Counted from the stretch's first letter, positions 1 to 10,655 are shown. The stretch: 64,000 nt of DNA from Carettochelys insculpta (GCF_033958435.1 NC_134150.1:39861501-39925500); one strand, 5' to 3'. Notes: generated from the letters alone by a model not told the origin. Made by a program: numbers and translations.

Positions 1-1324
1 AAAGGGGCAATGGAGGATAAAACTTGCATTACGAACAGCCCATCTTGCAAGTTTCTACAGGCACTGGAACAAGGCCCTTGCCTGCTGGGAGGTCTAACTC
101 AGGAACGTTTGATGGGCGACGTGGTAATATTCCGGGTGGTATCTACATGGCAGAGCCACATGTGCCACAAACTGTGGTCAAAAGAAGCTTTCCTCCTGCC
201 TGTTTAATAGCCATCTCTGGCTGTCAGAAACCAGCCCCTGTCATGACCAAAGAGCTGTCACCGGACATTGATTTCTTATTTGTAAAGTTCCAGGCTCAGT
301 AGAGTAGGAGGAAGCTGGGTTCTTCACTGGGGCGGGCGGGTGGGGAGATATGGAGTTTCACAAGCCCATTTTAACCCCAGGTCACAAACTTTAGAATGGA
401 ACAAACTCAGTTATGCAGCATGGCTCTGACCCCAGCAGGCCGCACTGATAACACAGGCCTTAGAAGTGGGGTTGGGGAATCTCCTGGCAGGTAACGCCAG
501 AACAGGGGACCAGCGAGTAATAAAGGAGAGTTGCATCTGATTCCCCTTGTACTGCAGCCACAAAAGCAAGTGCAGCAGACCCAGGATTCAATATTGATCT
601 GTTGTGGCTCCCCATGCCTGAATAGCCAAGCGCTTCTGTAACCGCTAGATGGTATCTCTTCTGATGAACGGACAAGGACACAGCTGAGTGTGTCCTCCCT
701 GCCTGGGGACTTTGTGGCGAGATACTGGGCATCAAGGTGTTTAAAGGAGCCATGAGTTGCCAGACTAGGCTATCTGGAGCACACACAATACCCCAAGAAA
801 CATGCATGCCCTTCTCTGCACAGGAATAACCAGCAGCCTTAACGATAGTCACATGTAACTCCTGGGTTCCCAGGTGGTGCTCAGCTCATGCCAGACGTCA
901 ACTGCAGTGCCTGTGAGACCACCAACCTGGGCCGGGAGCAGCACATGCAGCCAGAAGAATGTGGCCAAGGAGAGAGAAGTGAGGACATGCCTGTTCTTTA
1001 AATGGGTACAATTTTCTGTTGAAAAAAATCGCTCCTGAGGCTTAGGAGGTCCCAGTTCAGTAGCACTTTTTTTTTTTTGGGGGGGGTGGGGAGATATTAA
1101 CTTGATTAGAAAATTCAGGTACTCTTCTCAGTGATTGTCCCCAAATAGACATCAAGCAGATGTCTTGGGATTCGGGTAGCCATCCCAGATCCAGCTGTCC
1201 TCTTCAGAGTAAACACACATCTGTTCTAACAAGTCACCATAACACTTATTCTGCAGAGTCATTTCAATGCCCCTGCTCCTTCAGTCCAGCCAGGATAAGC
1301 ACCCTGTGAGTAGAAGCCACTTAC
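1..1324 (-). other. KIAA0513 intron 5, 5' portion
   Basis: No exon, tRNA or recognisable transposon is visible here. There is a T10 run followed by a G-rich run at about 1069-1092. The open frames present have no family resemblance. It reads as unique intronic sequence. Confidence 0.6.
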
Positions 1325-1395
1325 CGATGTAATAGTAAGTGAAACACATGGTCATTAGATTCTTGGCAGGACCAAAGTCATCCATCTGGTGACAC
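1325..1395 (-). CDS. KIAA0513: KIAA0513 exon 5 (residues 173-196), last exon in window
   Basis: This 71-base exon follows a clear pyrimidine tract and catggcag acceptor and ends at CG|GTAAGT, phase 1. Its first base completes the Glu codon of exon 4. It then codes [18 protein letters not shown] and TYYYI. The mammalian protein continues with a Gly-Lys-Pro-containing segment that I could not find in the remaining 1.3 kb on this strand, so exon 6 is probably beyond position 1. The exon is in normal frame with no stop or indel. Confidence 0.92.
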
Positions 1396-1921
1396 CTGCC
1401 ATGGGTGGGGAAGAGACAGAGAATTATAACAGCCCTGTCTGCTGCAGCAGTGGCAGACCCCAGAGGTAGTAAATAGTTTGGTACCTGGCTGTGTCTGCCA
1501 TGCAGTGTCAGCTTAACCATCCTCACCCTCCCAATCCTGTAGATCCCACCCGCTGAGAGTCCCAGTCACCCCTGCGTTCCCTTCTCTAAATCCACCGACG
1601 TTCCCAGAGCCGGATCCACCCTCCGTTTTACACGAACCTGAGCAGCGTGGCAACATTCACACTGGAGACGCTGTCCCCTGAGCTGGGCCCTTCAAAACAA
1701 TTTTGGTGCAAAAAAATGCTTCCAGAGATGTTGCTCTGTGGTTCAAATGGGAACAAGCAGCTATTTCGGCAGCACCGGCTGCAGACCTACTCAGTGGAGG
1801 CTCTGAGAATCAAGCATTGTGGAGGCAAAGGGCCCCTCTGATGGCTCGGCAAATGGATTACAGGAAGGCTGAGACATGCAAAGGGAAAATCAACCCTGCT
1901 TTGCAATCTGCCGTTACTTAC
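1396..1921 (-). other. KIAA0513 intron 4 (526 bases)
   Basis: This short intron runs between exons 4 and 5, with GT donor at 1921-1920 and AG acceptor at 1397-1396. It contains no repeat I recognise. Confidence 0.85.
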
Positions 1922-1995
1922 TCGAACAGCACCACTGCGAAGGACTGCACCAACCGATAGAACGTCTGCTCCGACACACACTTGGAGTTGCAACG
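1922..1995 (-). CDS. KIAA0513: KIAA0513 exon 4 (residues 149-173)
   Basis: This 74-base exon follows the acceptor gtcttggcag, with a good branch-point candidate (CACTAAC) about 30 bases upstream, and ends at GA|GTAAGT, phase 2. It codes [19 protein letters not shown] followed by AVVLF, and the split codon becomes Glu with the first base of exon 5. The hydrophobic pattern suggests an amphipathic helix in a folded domain. Two cysteines (RCNSKC) are four residues apart. The match to the mammalian protein is nearly complete over this exon, which fixes both boundaries. Confidence 0.92.
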
Positions 1996-2383
1996 CTGCC
2001 AAGACAAATGAAGCCGACACGTTAGTGCCGCCGCCTCGCCGTTGCTACTGGCAGGGCGAGCTGCACAGAACCGCCATGAGAGGCCCAGTGAATTCGGCGG
2101 AACAGGGCGAGGCTGCTTCATGCTGGTTCGACACAGAACAGAAGTGTATTTTCATCTTTTTAAAATGAAACTGACGACCTCTCTCTCTTGTCCCGCTGGC
2201 CAGTGACGGGAACATTTGTGGTTTTAATGCCACTCACCCCGTGCATCTCTTGCCTGCCCCAGCTCTCCCTGTTGAGATGGTCTCCAAACACGGCATCCCA
2301 CTGGTCTAAGAGATGGCCTGGGGACCCACCTGGCTCCACACACAGCCCCCATCCCCAGCAGTTATCCTGCCCCGCCCCCTCAC
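1996..2383 (-). other. KIAA0513 intron 3 (388 bases)
   Basis: This short intron runs between exons 3 and 4, with donor GTGAGG and acceptor ggcag preceded by a CACTAAC branch-point candidate. No repeat is recognised. Confidence 0.85.
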
Positions 2384-2483
2384 CTGAGCACTAACGTATC
2401 TTGCAAACCAGTCCCGGCCTTTTCCGTTCTCGCCGCTGCACAACTCCCCAAACTTGGCTTTCTCTTCTTGGTCCAGGTCCTCC
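2384..2483 (-). CDS. KIAA0513: KIAA0513 exon 3 (residues 116-148)
   Basis: This 100-base exon has a consensus acceptor (pyrimidine-rich ctcctttccag) and donor (CAG|GTGAGG). The first base completes the glycine codon of exon 2, then come 33 codons ending in phase 0. The peptide begins [16 protein letters not shown] and ends REY-type sequence [11 protein letters not shown]. It is charged and rich in aromatics, typical of a folded region, unlike the disordered exon 2 product. The conservation of this segment was the clearest clue to the gene's identity. The intron to exon 2 is 8.2 kb and full of repeats; the intron to exon 4 is only 388 bases. Confidence 0.93.
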
Positions 2484-2763
2484 CTGGAAAGGAGGAGAAA
2501 TCAAACAGGCGTTAAAGTTCCCCTCCCGTTCTGAGCTGCTCAGGAAATTTCAGTGTGTGAAACAAGTGGAGGAAGAAAGCGGGAAGCAGACTGTGGCTGG
2601 GGTATCCCCCACTTCAATCAAGGACACAGTTTGACACCAGTAGCAGGACTACTGCTTACAGGACACACCTGTATGGTCAGGCACAGCAAGCTGCTTCTCC
2701 ATGGTGCTCCGGGTCTTCACGAATTGATGCAATACCTCCTGGGGGAATTAACACTTTTGTGCA

Positions 2764-3527
2764 GTGTATGTCTACACTGCAACGTACACCTGGGCTCCAG
2801 CTTAATACAGCACCCCCGCAATTGAACTAATCCAGGGCTCAGACACAGAGCCGCAGGACGCTGCTGGACTGGAGGGTTCAAGATCAAGTCAAGCCTCAGT
2901 GCACAAAACAAACTTTAGTCTGCACATGGATGGAAAAAATCGAGGGAATACTGGCCAGGACCCAGGATCTAAGCTGTATCACTTTGCAGCACAGGTGCAG
3001 CCCCACTTGACTAGGGTCCCAGCAGGCAGCTGGAAGTACTCCACAATCCCATAAGACAACGTCCCACCCAACAACCTGCAATGCACCCAACTGAAAATGG
3101 CATCCCCCGTCCCCTTTGCAGAGGGAGCAGCTCAGGTTAGCCCTGGCCCATTTTCTTCCGAACAGAGACCTGCTAGAAGACTATCTGAGCCTGCTGGGTT
3201 GGCAACACAGAGCAAACCCATCAGGCCTTCTGCAAAGCCAGCTGCTTCCTGGTCACAAGCAGGTGGGGGAGTAAAATTTTCCCACCGGGCACCACAGTCA
3301 GAGCTCAAGCAGTCACATTTCAGGAGCAGGGGAGCGCACATGGACATGGTCATTTTTCTGTACACTGCACCCTGGACACCAGAGCTCCAGTCTGGAGCAG
3401 GGACCAGAGAAACATCTTACTGCAGGGTAAAAACCCAGTGTACATGCACAAGCCCAGGGGCCTCCAACTCAGGTCAGATGACTGGAGCCCCACTGGCCCT
3501 GGGTTTACCTTGCAGTGCAGACATACC
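2764..3527. mobile_element. Non-autonomous DNA transposon with terminal inverted repeats
   Basis: The left end (2764-2790) and the reverse complement of the right end (3502-3527) agree at about 22 of 26 positions around the core GTATGTCT-CACTGCAA. The interior (about 710 bases) has no transposase. A scrap of the 165-bp repeat family (ggatggaaaaaat) lies near 2929. The superfamily is not clear, and no clean target duplication was found. Confidence 0.55.
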
Positions 3528-3717
3528 TTGAGTTACATCGGTATCCTGTGGTGGCCCCCTAGAAGACCCAGTTATTGATTTCAGCTAAAAAGGGTATAAA
3601 TACATATTAACGACACAGTCCCCGATTCAGAGGGGTCACACTGGCAATACGGATGAATGACAAGACACAATTGGTGGATGAATATTTCCCCCTCTTCCCT
3701 CAGGGAAGGGAGGTACC

Positions 3718-4175
3718 ACAGAATCATAGAACACGAGAACTGGAAGGGACCTTGCGAGGTCATCAAATCCAGTGCCCTGCCCTCACAGAAGGACCAAGCA
3801 CCGTCTAAACCATTCCTGATGGATGTCTGTCCAACCTGCTCTCAAATATCTCCAGCGATGGAGATGCCACAACCTCCCTAGGCAATTTATTCCAGTGTTT
3901 GACCACCCTGACAGTTAGGAAGTTTTTCCTAATGTCCAACCTAAACCTCCCTTGCTGCAGTGTAAGCCCACTGTTCCTTGTCCTATTCCCAGAGGCCAAA
4001 GAGAACGATTTTCCTCCCTCCTCCTTGTGAGACTCTTTTAGGTACTTAAAAGCCACTATCATGTCCCCTCTCAGTCTTCTCTTTTCTAAACTAAACAAGA
4101 CCAGATCTTTCAGTCTTCCCTCACAGACTATGTTCTCTCAAACTTTAATCATTCTTGTTGCTCTTCTCTGTTAGT
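3718..4175 (-). mobile_element. CR1 LINE, 3' end
   Basis: The plus strand opens with the complement of the CR1 terminal motif (ATTCTATGATTCT-like) and continues through the typical GAACTGGAAGGGACCT region. The minus frame at about 4098-3805 encodes the end of the CR1 reverse transcriptase ORF, including [20 protein letters not shown] and [10 protein letters not shown]. This is a 5'-truncated, dead copy. Confidence 0.9.
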
Positions 4176-4477
4176 ATTGCACGTATTGCTCTGCTTTATG
4201 GAAGAAACTAGGACTGCTAAATAGCATCGCAGGTGGTGCATGGCGTTTTACAGATGTAGCAAGACATGAGCTTTAGGATTCAATCGACTTGGATAACTCC
4301 TAAACCATTTGAAATGGGCATTTGCCCATTAGCCACAGAAGGGCTGGGAGAGGTCCGAGAATGTTTTTACACAGGAATGCAGTACAAAGCGCTCTGTGGC
4401 GGAAGCCCGTGATCCTGCCCCATGGAGCAGCTGAAGCACAGGAAAGAAGCTGTCAATGAAAGTCAGGCAGGGGCCCA

Positions 4478-4933
4478 GTGGACACCAGCAACACCATTAT
4501 AGGACCTAACCAGATCAGCCAAACCATCGTGGGTTCATTCAGCTGCACAGCTACCGATATAATTTATGCCATCATGTGCCAGCAATGCCCCTCTGCTTTA
4601 TACATCGGACAAACTGGACTGTCTCTGCGTAAAAGAATAAACGCACACAAATCAGGTATCAGAAATGGCAATATACAAAAACCTGTAGGAGAGCACCTCA
4701 ATCTCCCAGGCCACACAGTAGCAGACTTCAAAGTAGCTATCCTACAGCAAAAAAATTTCAAGACCAGACTCCAAAGAGAAATTGCTGAGCTACAATTCAT
4801 CTGCAAATTCGACACCCTCAGCTCAGGCTTAAACAAAGACTGCGAATGGCTGGCTAAATACAAAAGCAGCTTCCCCTCCCTCGGTGCTCACACCTCCAGA
4901 TCAACTGCTGGTAGTAGGCCTCATCCTTCCTGA
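4478..4933 (+). pseudogene. Penelope-like GIY-YIG endonuclease domain (retroelement fragment)
   Basis: The frame is open for 151 codons from a GTG and has no natural start, so it is the 3' end of a longer ORF. The domain is a GIY-YIG nuclease: DIIYAIMCQQCP with a CxxC pair (about residues 27-38), ALYIGQTGLSLRKRINAHKS with the YIG motif and catalytic-type Arg, and VGEHLNLPGHT with the Glu and His of the Penelope CCHH arrangement. The C-terminal part (FDTLSSGLNKD) is also typical of the Neptune/Penelope group. In intact elements the domain nicks target DNA for reverse transcription. Here the reverse transcriptase is absent, so the element cannot move by itself. An exapted function is conceivable but nothing indicates one. 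Confidence 0.85.
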
Positions 4934-5008
4934 CTGAGCTAACCTGGTTATGCCCAGCCTTGCTCTGGCTTATTTATACCTGGCTCTGCAGATTTCCATG
5001 ACCAGCAT

Positions 5009-5046
5009 CTGATGAAGTGAGTCTGTGCTCATGAAAGCTCATGCTC
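5009..5046 (+). ncRNA. Hammerhead ribozyme-like core in Penelope tail
   Basis: CTGATGA (5009-5015), an extra A (5016), stem II (5017-5021 with 5028-5032, 5 bp including one G-U), GAAA (5033-5036), stem III (A36, G37, C38 pairing with U45, C44, G43; loop TCAT), then C at 5046 as the cleavage-site residue. All conserved core residues are present. Stem I is poorly supported: only the first pair is clear. Activity is untested. Confidence 0.45.
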
Positions 5047-6744
5047 AAAACTTTTCTATTAGTCCATAAGGTGCCATAGGACCCTTCGTCGCTGTTAGTG
5101 GACCCTCTGTGTTTGGAACCGGGAAGGCGGATGACAGAGGGAGCAGACACAGCAGCACAGTGCATTTTAAATGGGGCTCCTTTGGGCTAGTGGTTTTAAT
5201 TTGGTTCTGAGCAATCCAAAGCAAACCAAGGCCTTGGGACCGAGAGGCGCTCAGTTAGCTGCTCTGGGTTTGGCAGAGGCCGTGCTGAAGATCCCAGGCA
5301 ACAGTGCTGATAAACGAGACAGAAACAATACACATATCAGGGGCTTCTTGAGAGCCAAAGCAGAGTGTCGCTCAGTGAAAAGGACAGCCAGCACAGAGGC
5401 AGCCAAGCGGGATTTCTGCTCTGTCGAGTGCTCAGACTTGCCAGGAACCTTTTAAAAGTGAAACAAGATGTCTGTTCCCAAGAGCTCTTTACCCAGCAAC
5501 TCGCTCAGGGCAAAAACCTCACTGGAAGCAGAAAGGACTTTCCCCCTGCGTGGCAGTGATGAGGAACAGCCGCTCTCTTGGCTTCCTGCCTGGGGCACGG
5601 CACACACAGCGCCATGGGAGACTAGTGCACAGAGATGAAGGTGAAGTGCGATGGATGATCAGGGTAGCATGCGTGTGCTAGCTGCTCCATGATCCCCATG
5701 CCAGCCGGACACAGGCTCCCTGCACACAGAGTACCGCCCCCACATCAGAAAGGGCAATGCACCTGACCGCAGCCGCCAAGTGCTACCTCAGCGTGGTACA
5801 ATGTGGTAGCAGGACTCAAAACTTCCCTAGCTCCCATCACTCCTAAATTGCATCTACACTACAGGAGAGAACTGGGTGTGCCAGAGGCAGCCTGGAGCTT
5901 TGGTTAAACATGGTCATCCTGCCAGAAGCAAGAGGTTCAATGTGCCTCGCAGTTAGACAGCTCGGAGAGCAAAATATATGTGATGGACACCAGCAAGCTT
6001 CACCAGGACACCTTCAACTTGGCTCAGGCTGGGGTGAGCTCCATCCTGCATTCCCCAGGCATATGCACTTCCAAGAGCACCTGGGTATTGGGGAAGTGAA
6101 GAGAGACTGGGGACATCAATATTAAAAATTCTGGCCCCTTTCCAGAGCAAACACGGAGACAGGCTGTTCTCTGCTTGGCTCTGGGACAGATCTGTCAGAT
6201 GAGACTCGGAGGTGAGGTCGTATCTTTTCTTGGATCAGCTTCTGAGGGCAGAAGAGACACCCAGAGCTGCTCCTCAAGCCTGGGAAGGTAATCGGAGCGT
6301 CACAGCTACCCACAAGGTGGGCAGCTGGGTTAGCATAAGCAGTTAACACCTTGTCAGAGACCACTCTGGTGGCTCTGCAGTCACGGGACACGAAAGGTGG
6401 GGGCAGATTAGTGGGTTACAGATTGTTGCCATGAGCCATGAAACCAGGGTCTTTATTAAGACACTGATTCTTAGTGTCTAGCAGAGCAAGTTTCCTTGGA
6501 GGAAGGACAAAGACCTGGAGGCCAGACACGGAGTAGTTGTGTTGTGAAAAGTGCTCTCTCACCGATGAGATTTTTTAGTGTTGTGAAAAAGCCCTCAGAA
6601 GAAGTGCACTTAAAGGAACAGCGACTGCTTGTTTCACCCACACGTTCTCAGGGCATTTACTCGACCGGATGAGGTCCCTGACCTGCGACAGGCATCCTGA
6701 AAGGAGCGGGTGGCTTGCGGTCTGATCGGCCAACACGCCTACCT

Positions 6745-6925
6745 ATCGGAGCACCTAAGCTCTGGAATAGGCTCTCAAGAGTGCCTGGGGAAAGCTCATC
6801 CCTGAAGGTTGTTAAGCTCTGGTTGGACAACCCCTCTTCAGCGACAGTCTAGGTTTATTTGGCGCACAGGGCAGGACAAGTCCTCTCAATCCCTTCCAGC
6901 CCTGTGTTTCTATGACGACGGTCAG
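6745..6925 (+). mobile_element. CR1-like LINE 3' fragment
   Basis: It contains the old CR1-type tail (GAAGGTTGTTAAGCTCTGG, then a GTTGGACAACCCC region) and ends in tttctatga. It is diverged; the exact subfamily is not determined. Confidence 0.6.
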
Positions 6926-7347
6926 GATGGCATCTCCCGCATCAACGGGCCTGATCAAAGTTCTAATCCCCACTAAGGCTGCTCGTCCCAGGACAGTTGG
7001 CTCCTACGACAGAAACTTTACAATGTTTCAGCAGTTTGCTCCAATCGCTGCTTCTAAGGCTGCCAGTATTATCCTCCTGGTACCTTGAATTAGCCCCCAG
7101 TCTGCCTGTTGCATTCCTCTGCTGTTTCTTAAGCTATGTTTACAATAGCACTTTTGTCAGTAAACCATGTCGCGCAGGGGTCTGAAAAAACACCCGTGAC
7201 CAAGGAAAGGGCTGGGGTGTTAAGTGCTATCATGGCAGATGCTTTAGTTATACCAGCAGGAGAGCTCTTCCCCATGGCCACAAAGCAGCTCCACGAGACA
7301 CCAGACTGCGCTGCTGTAAGGTCTCTACTGTAGACGTTGCCTTTTTG

Positions 7348-7440
7348 ACCTGTGTTTGTACAGCACCTAGCACATCAAGGCCTGGTGTAGGACTAGGAAC
7401 ACCAGACACTACAGTAATGCGAACTAACAGTAATAAAATG
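7348..7440 (+). repeat. Ancient SINE/LINE tail (gtttgtacagcacctagcac)
   Basis: A tail common in reptile genomes, ending in an A+T-rich 'taataa' stretch. A second copy is at 46768-46855 and a worn one at 38925-39010. Confidence 0.55.
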
Positions 7441-7594
7441 CTCCCTTCAATCACTTCACCGCCTATCACCTTCCGGGAGCAGCAGGAAGGAGAAACAGGC
7501 CTCTGTGACCCCCTACTGCCTGGGCTCCCTCACACGCCCTGTCCCATCTACCTTCTAGGCTATATACCCACCAAACGCTGCTTCCCCAGCCTGA

Positions 7595-7793
7595 GGTAGA
7601 GCCCTGCCAATCTGTGGATAGCTGCGAAAAGAACCTGCATCTGTGGATGCAGATACATATTTTGTGTCTAGAACCCTGGAAATCTGCAGAGATCCGCTTT
7701 GCATCTGCGGCCACCCGCATGCCCGGAGGTCAGCGCAGGTATCCGTGGCTCAGTTTTGCAGGTGCGGATTTTGTATCTGTGCTGGGCTCTACC
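7595..7793. repeat. Short TIR repeat (GGTAGAGCCC ends)
   Basis: The ends GGTAGAGCCCTGC and its complement are inverted over about 13 bases. The inside alternates 'gcatctgcgg' and 'atctgtggat' motifs. Related sequence occurs at 22440-22575 and 25805-25920. It is probably a non-autonomous DNA element. Confidence 0.5.
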
Positions 7794-8548
7794 CAGAGGG
7801 ACTTGGGACACAAGCTGTTTTCTCCTGCACAGCTGACATGAAGGAGGCGGCTCCATCTGCCATTCCTCTGACCCCTCCTGGCAGCTCCAAGCCCCTGTCC
7901 AAAAAGCTCTTTGTCCCAGACAGCCCCTAGCTGTGCTCTGAATCACTCCAGCTGCCATATGGCAGCTCCTCCCTCTCCCTTCCAGTTCAGCAAAGCCACC
8001 GTAGCAGCCTCATGCACTCAGGCTCCCCAACCAACCACAATCCCCAGGTGTGGCAGCCTCCCCGTGGAACTGTTTTACGGCCACGCTGACAGACATCCCC
8101 GGCCCCTTCCCCTGCTTCGTGCTGTTTTACTCTCAAGACAAAGGCAGGAGCCACTGATTTCCAGAGCAGAAATTCACAGCAATGACTGGACCACCCCCAG
8201 CAAAATCACAAGCTCTGCCAATTGAGCAGATCATCGGGTGGGAAGCAATCACACTGGATGTGCTGAACCGGAATGTGACACCAAAGGAGACAAAGAAGCC
8301 CAAGGTTCCCACTGCTGACAAAGAGCAAACAGATCCCAGACAGACGTTCAGATGAGCAAGGAGGTCTGCATCCCTGCCCGGGCAGCACAGAGATCTGCAG
8401 CAGGGCACGACCCATTGTCAGCAGATGCAGAAAGCTCCCCCAGTGCCCCAGTGCCACTCCTGGATCCTCTACCAGGCTAAGCAAACAAAACAAAACAAAA
8501 ACAGCAGAAATGTAGCACGTTAAAGACTAACCAAACGATTTATTTGGT

Positions 8549-8582
8549 GATGAGCTTTCATGGGAAAGACCCACTTCATCAG
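8549..8582 (-). ncRNA. Hammerhead-like core (inverted copy)
   Basis: On the minus strand: CTGATGA (8582-8576), extra A, 5-bp stem II with loop TCTTT, and an intact GAAA (8559-8556). The stem III/cleavage side (GCTCATCACCAA) lacks the U that should pair with the first A, so the site is probably impaired. Confidence 0.35.
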
Positions 8583-8917
8583 GTCAATCTCATTTCCAAT
8601 ACAGACTGACATTTATAAGTACAGTGGACCTAAAAACTGACAAATCACATAGGACTGAAAGAGGGGGAATGAGGGGATGGGGCATGTTAATTGTCCTGCC
8701 TGAGATAATTATGAACATTAAAGGAAGGGAAGCAGTCCTTGTAGTGTGTGAGGTAATTGATGTCTCTGTTCATACCATGTGTTAACGTGTCAAATTTGAA
8801 TATGAATTCCAATTCACAACTTTCTCACTGTAATCTGTTTTTAAATTCTCTGTGCTCTAAGACACAAGTTTTCAGGTCTTTAATTAGATCAAAGGCACAT
8901 TCTTGTGCACTTCCAGT

Positions 8918-9106
8918 AACATTATATATGCCATTATGTGCTAACAATGTCCCGGCACTATGTACATTGGACAGACTGGGCAAAAACTTTGCCAAAGAAT
9001 AAATGGACACAGAGAGGACATACAGAAACTCCATATGCATAAGCCCGTCAGTGAACACTTCAATGGAGTGGGCCATTCTGTTAAAGACCTGAGAATTTGT
9101 GTTTAG
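8918..9106 (+). pseudogene. Broken Penelope GIY-YIG domain
   Basis: The frame reads NIIYAIMC, stop (8942-8944), QCPGTMYIGQTGQKLCQRIN, then a PVSEHFNGVGHSVKDL stretch and a stop at 9104-9106. It aligns with the intact domain at 4478-4933, with the CxxC interrupted by the internal stop. It is a decayed copy. Confidence 0.8.
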
Positions 9107-9134
9107 AGCAGAGAATTTAAAACAAATCACAGCA

Positions 9135-9312
9135 AGAAAGTTGCTATTTTAAAGCGTAAGCTTTCATCGGCAAAGACCCACTTTGTCAGATGTGTCTGTA
9201 GGTGGGTCTTTGCCCACAAAAGCTTATGCTCCAAAATATCTATTAGTCTACAAGGTGCCACAGGACTTCTTGCCGGTTTTTGAAGATACAGACTAACTTG
9301 GCTACCTCTCAT
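9135..9312. mobile_element. Head-to-head Penelope tail pair
   Basis: The left half (taagctttcatcggcaaagac) and right half (gtctttgcccacaaaagctta) are inverted copies around 9190. The right half runs on through tctattagtctacaaggtgcc to ctaacttggctacctctc. The ribozyme core is damaged (CTGACAA in the left half; missing in the right). Confidence 0.7.
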
Positions 9313-10199
9313 GTACCTGATTTGTCAGTTTTTATTGCAATTTTTTTTGGTCCTCTGTACTTATGCCAGTCTGTATTGGAAATGAGATTGATCTGAAGAA
9401 GTGGGTCTGTCCCCCCCGAAGCTCATCACCGCATAAATCGCTACGCTAGTCTTTCAAGTGCTACATTTCTGCTGCTTTCCTTTGTTGCAGTACAGACAAA
9501 CACGGCGGCCGCTCTGTTACTATTCAGGCTAAGCAAAGCGATCGAGTCTGGCAGCCAGGCCCGAGTCAGTGAGTGAGTCCCAGGGGCAGGCAATCAGACA
9601 AGCACGTGCAGTCCCACGCAGCACTGTCGGAACAAGAGCTGCATAGGGGGGACACACCGGATGCCTCAGCAGCTCAGCAGGTAACCAGATAAGATGTCAG
9701 AGACCAGCTCTTCTGGCCACCCAAATCAAGGTATTCAGTGCAGCTTCACCGGCCGAGAACTTCCTTGTTCCAGCAGCAGAGATGGGGCTGCCTGAACAGG
9801 GGTTGTACCAGCCACGTGTCAGTTCCACCCCCTCCTTTCCTGGGCACATGCTACACAGCCACAGGCTATAAGGCTGGCATGCACTGGCAATGCCTGCGCT
9901 CTGACACGCTCGCCATCCCGCGTCATGGCCCATTCGCTGATTCCTGCGGGAGGAATGGAGCGGTGGGACGCATGCACCCCAGGCCAGGCAGCACAGGAAA
10001 AGGCTGGGTGCTAGGCACCGCCCAGCACGAGAATTAAAAATGAGTCTAGTTAAATTTTAGTCCCCTTGGATGGAAAGGGGGAACATGCAGACCTGATATC
10101 CCTCTGAGTGGCTACTGCTCCAGCCATTGGAGGATCTCTAAGCGCTTACAAGCGTGAGTGAATTTAGCCTCGACCTCTTCTCCCTGCTCGCGACTTTAG

Positions 10200-10320
10200 A
10201 AACGATCCCATTTTACAGAGCAACAAAACCGAGGTCAGGAGAAGAAAAGAGACTTGCCCCCATCAGAGCGAGTCAGAGGCACAAGCAGGACGAAGAGTAG
10301 GATCCCGGCCTCCTGAATCC
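10200..10320 (-). repeat. MIR-like CORE-SINE fragment
   Basis: It contains cattttacagagcaacaaaaccgagg and acttgcccc motifs typical of the reverse complement of MIR. It is diverged. Confidence 0.4.
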
Positions 10321-10495
10321 CAGTCCCTGGCTCTGGCTCCTCAAAGACCATCACAGAGGGGGGAAAACCTACGTTTTCCAGACATGGGATGGAAGGCCAG
10401 AATTTAAGCTTTGAAAAAGGGCAAAACAGAGAAGTCACGCCATGTAAGTCATTCAGCGGCATGCTCGGGAGCAGCTTTGCTATTCCCCAGGCTTT

Positions 10496-10655
10496 CCCAG
10501 CATGCACCACTGCACAGGGCAACCCCCTCTGTGCCTGGCTCCTTCCACATGCCCCTTCCCAGCATGCACCACTGCACAGGGCAACCCCCTTTGTGCCTGG
10601 CTCCTTCCACATGCCCCTTCCCAGCATGCACCTCTGCACAGGGCAACCCCCACCT
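10496..10655. repeat. 62-bp minisatellite, about 2.5 copies, beside exon 2 donor
   Basis: The motif agcatgcacc recurs at 10499, 10561 and 10623, a period of exactly 62. The first two units are nearly identical, and the third degenerates before the exon 2 splice site at 10671. It creates several spurious repetitive ORFs on both strands. Confidence 0.92.

Larger units (their letters stand above)
4440..5098 (+). mobile_element. Penelope-like element, 5'-truncated, with tail
   Basis: The GIY-YIG reading frame (4478-4933) is followed by the family tail, with a hammerhead-like core at 5009-5046 and the common ending (attagtccataaggtgcca) up to about 5098. The reverse transcriptase part is missing, so the copy is 5'-truncated. 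The left limit is approximate. Confidence 0.8.
8503..9485 (+). mobile_element. Penelope-like element with inverted flanking tails
   Basis: The left flank (about 8503-8650) is the inverse complement of the right flank (about 9320-9485). Both carry the family tail with a ribozyme-like core. The interior holds a broken GIY-YIG frame (8918-9106). A further head-to-head tail pair (about 9135-9312) sits between the frame and the right flank and looks like a later insertion. No reverse transcriptase is left. Confidence 0.75.

Noticed and set aside
460..852. 130-codon minus frame as a possible KIAA0513 exon 6
   Set aside because: The sequence does not resemble the segment expected after exon 5, and its borders are not splice-like.
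3805..4098. Host gene on the minus strand (97 codons)
   Set aside because: It is the end of the CR1 reverse transcriptase frame.
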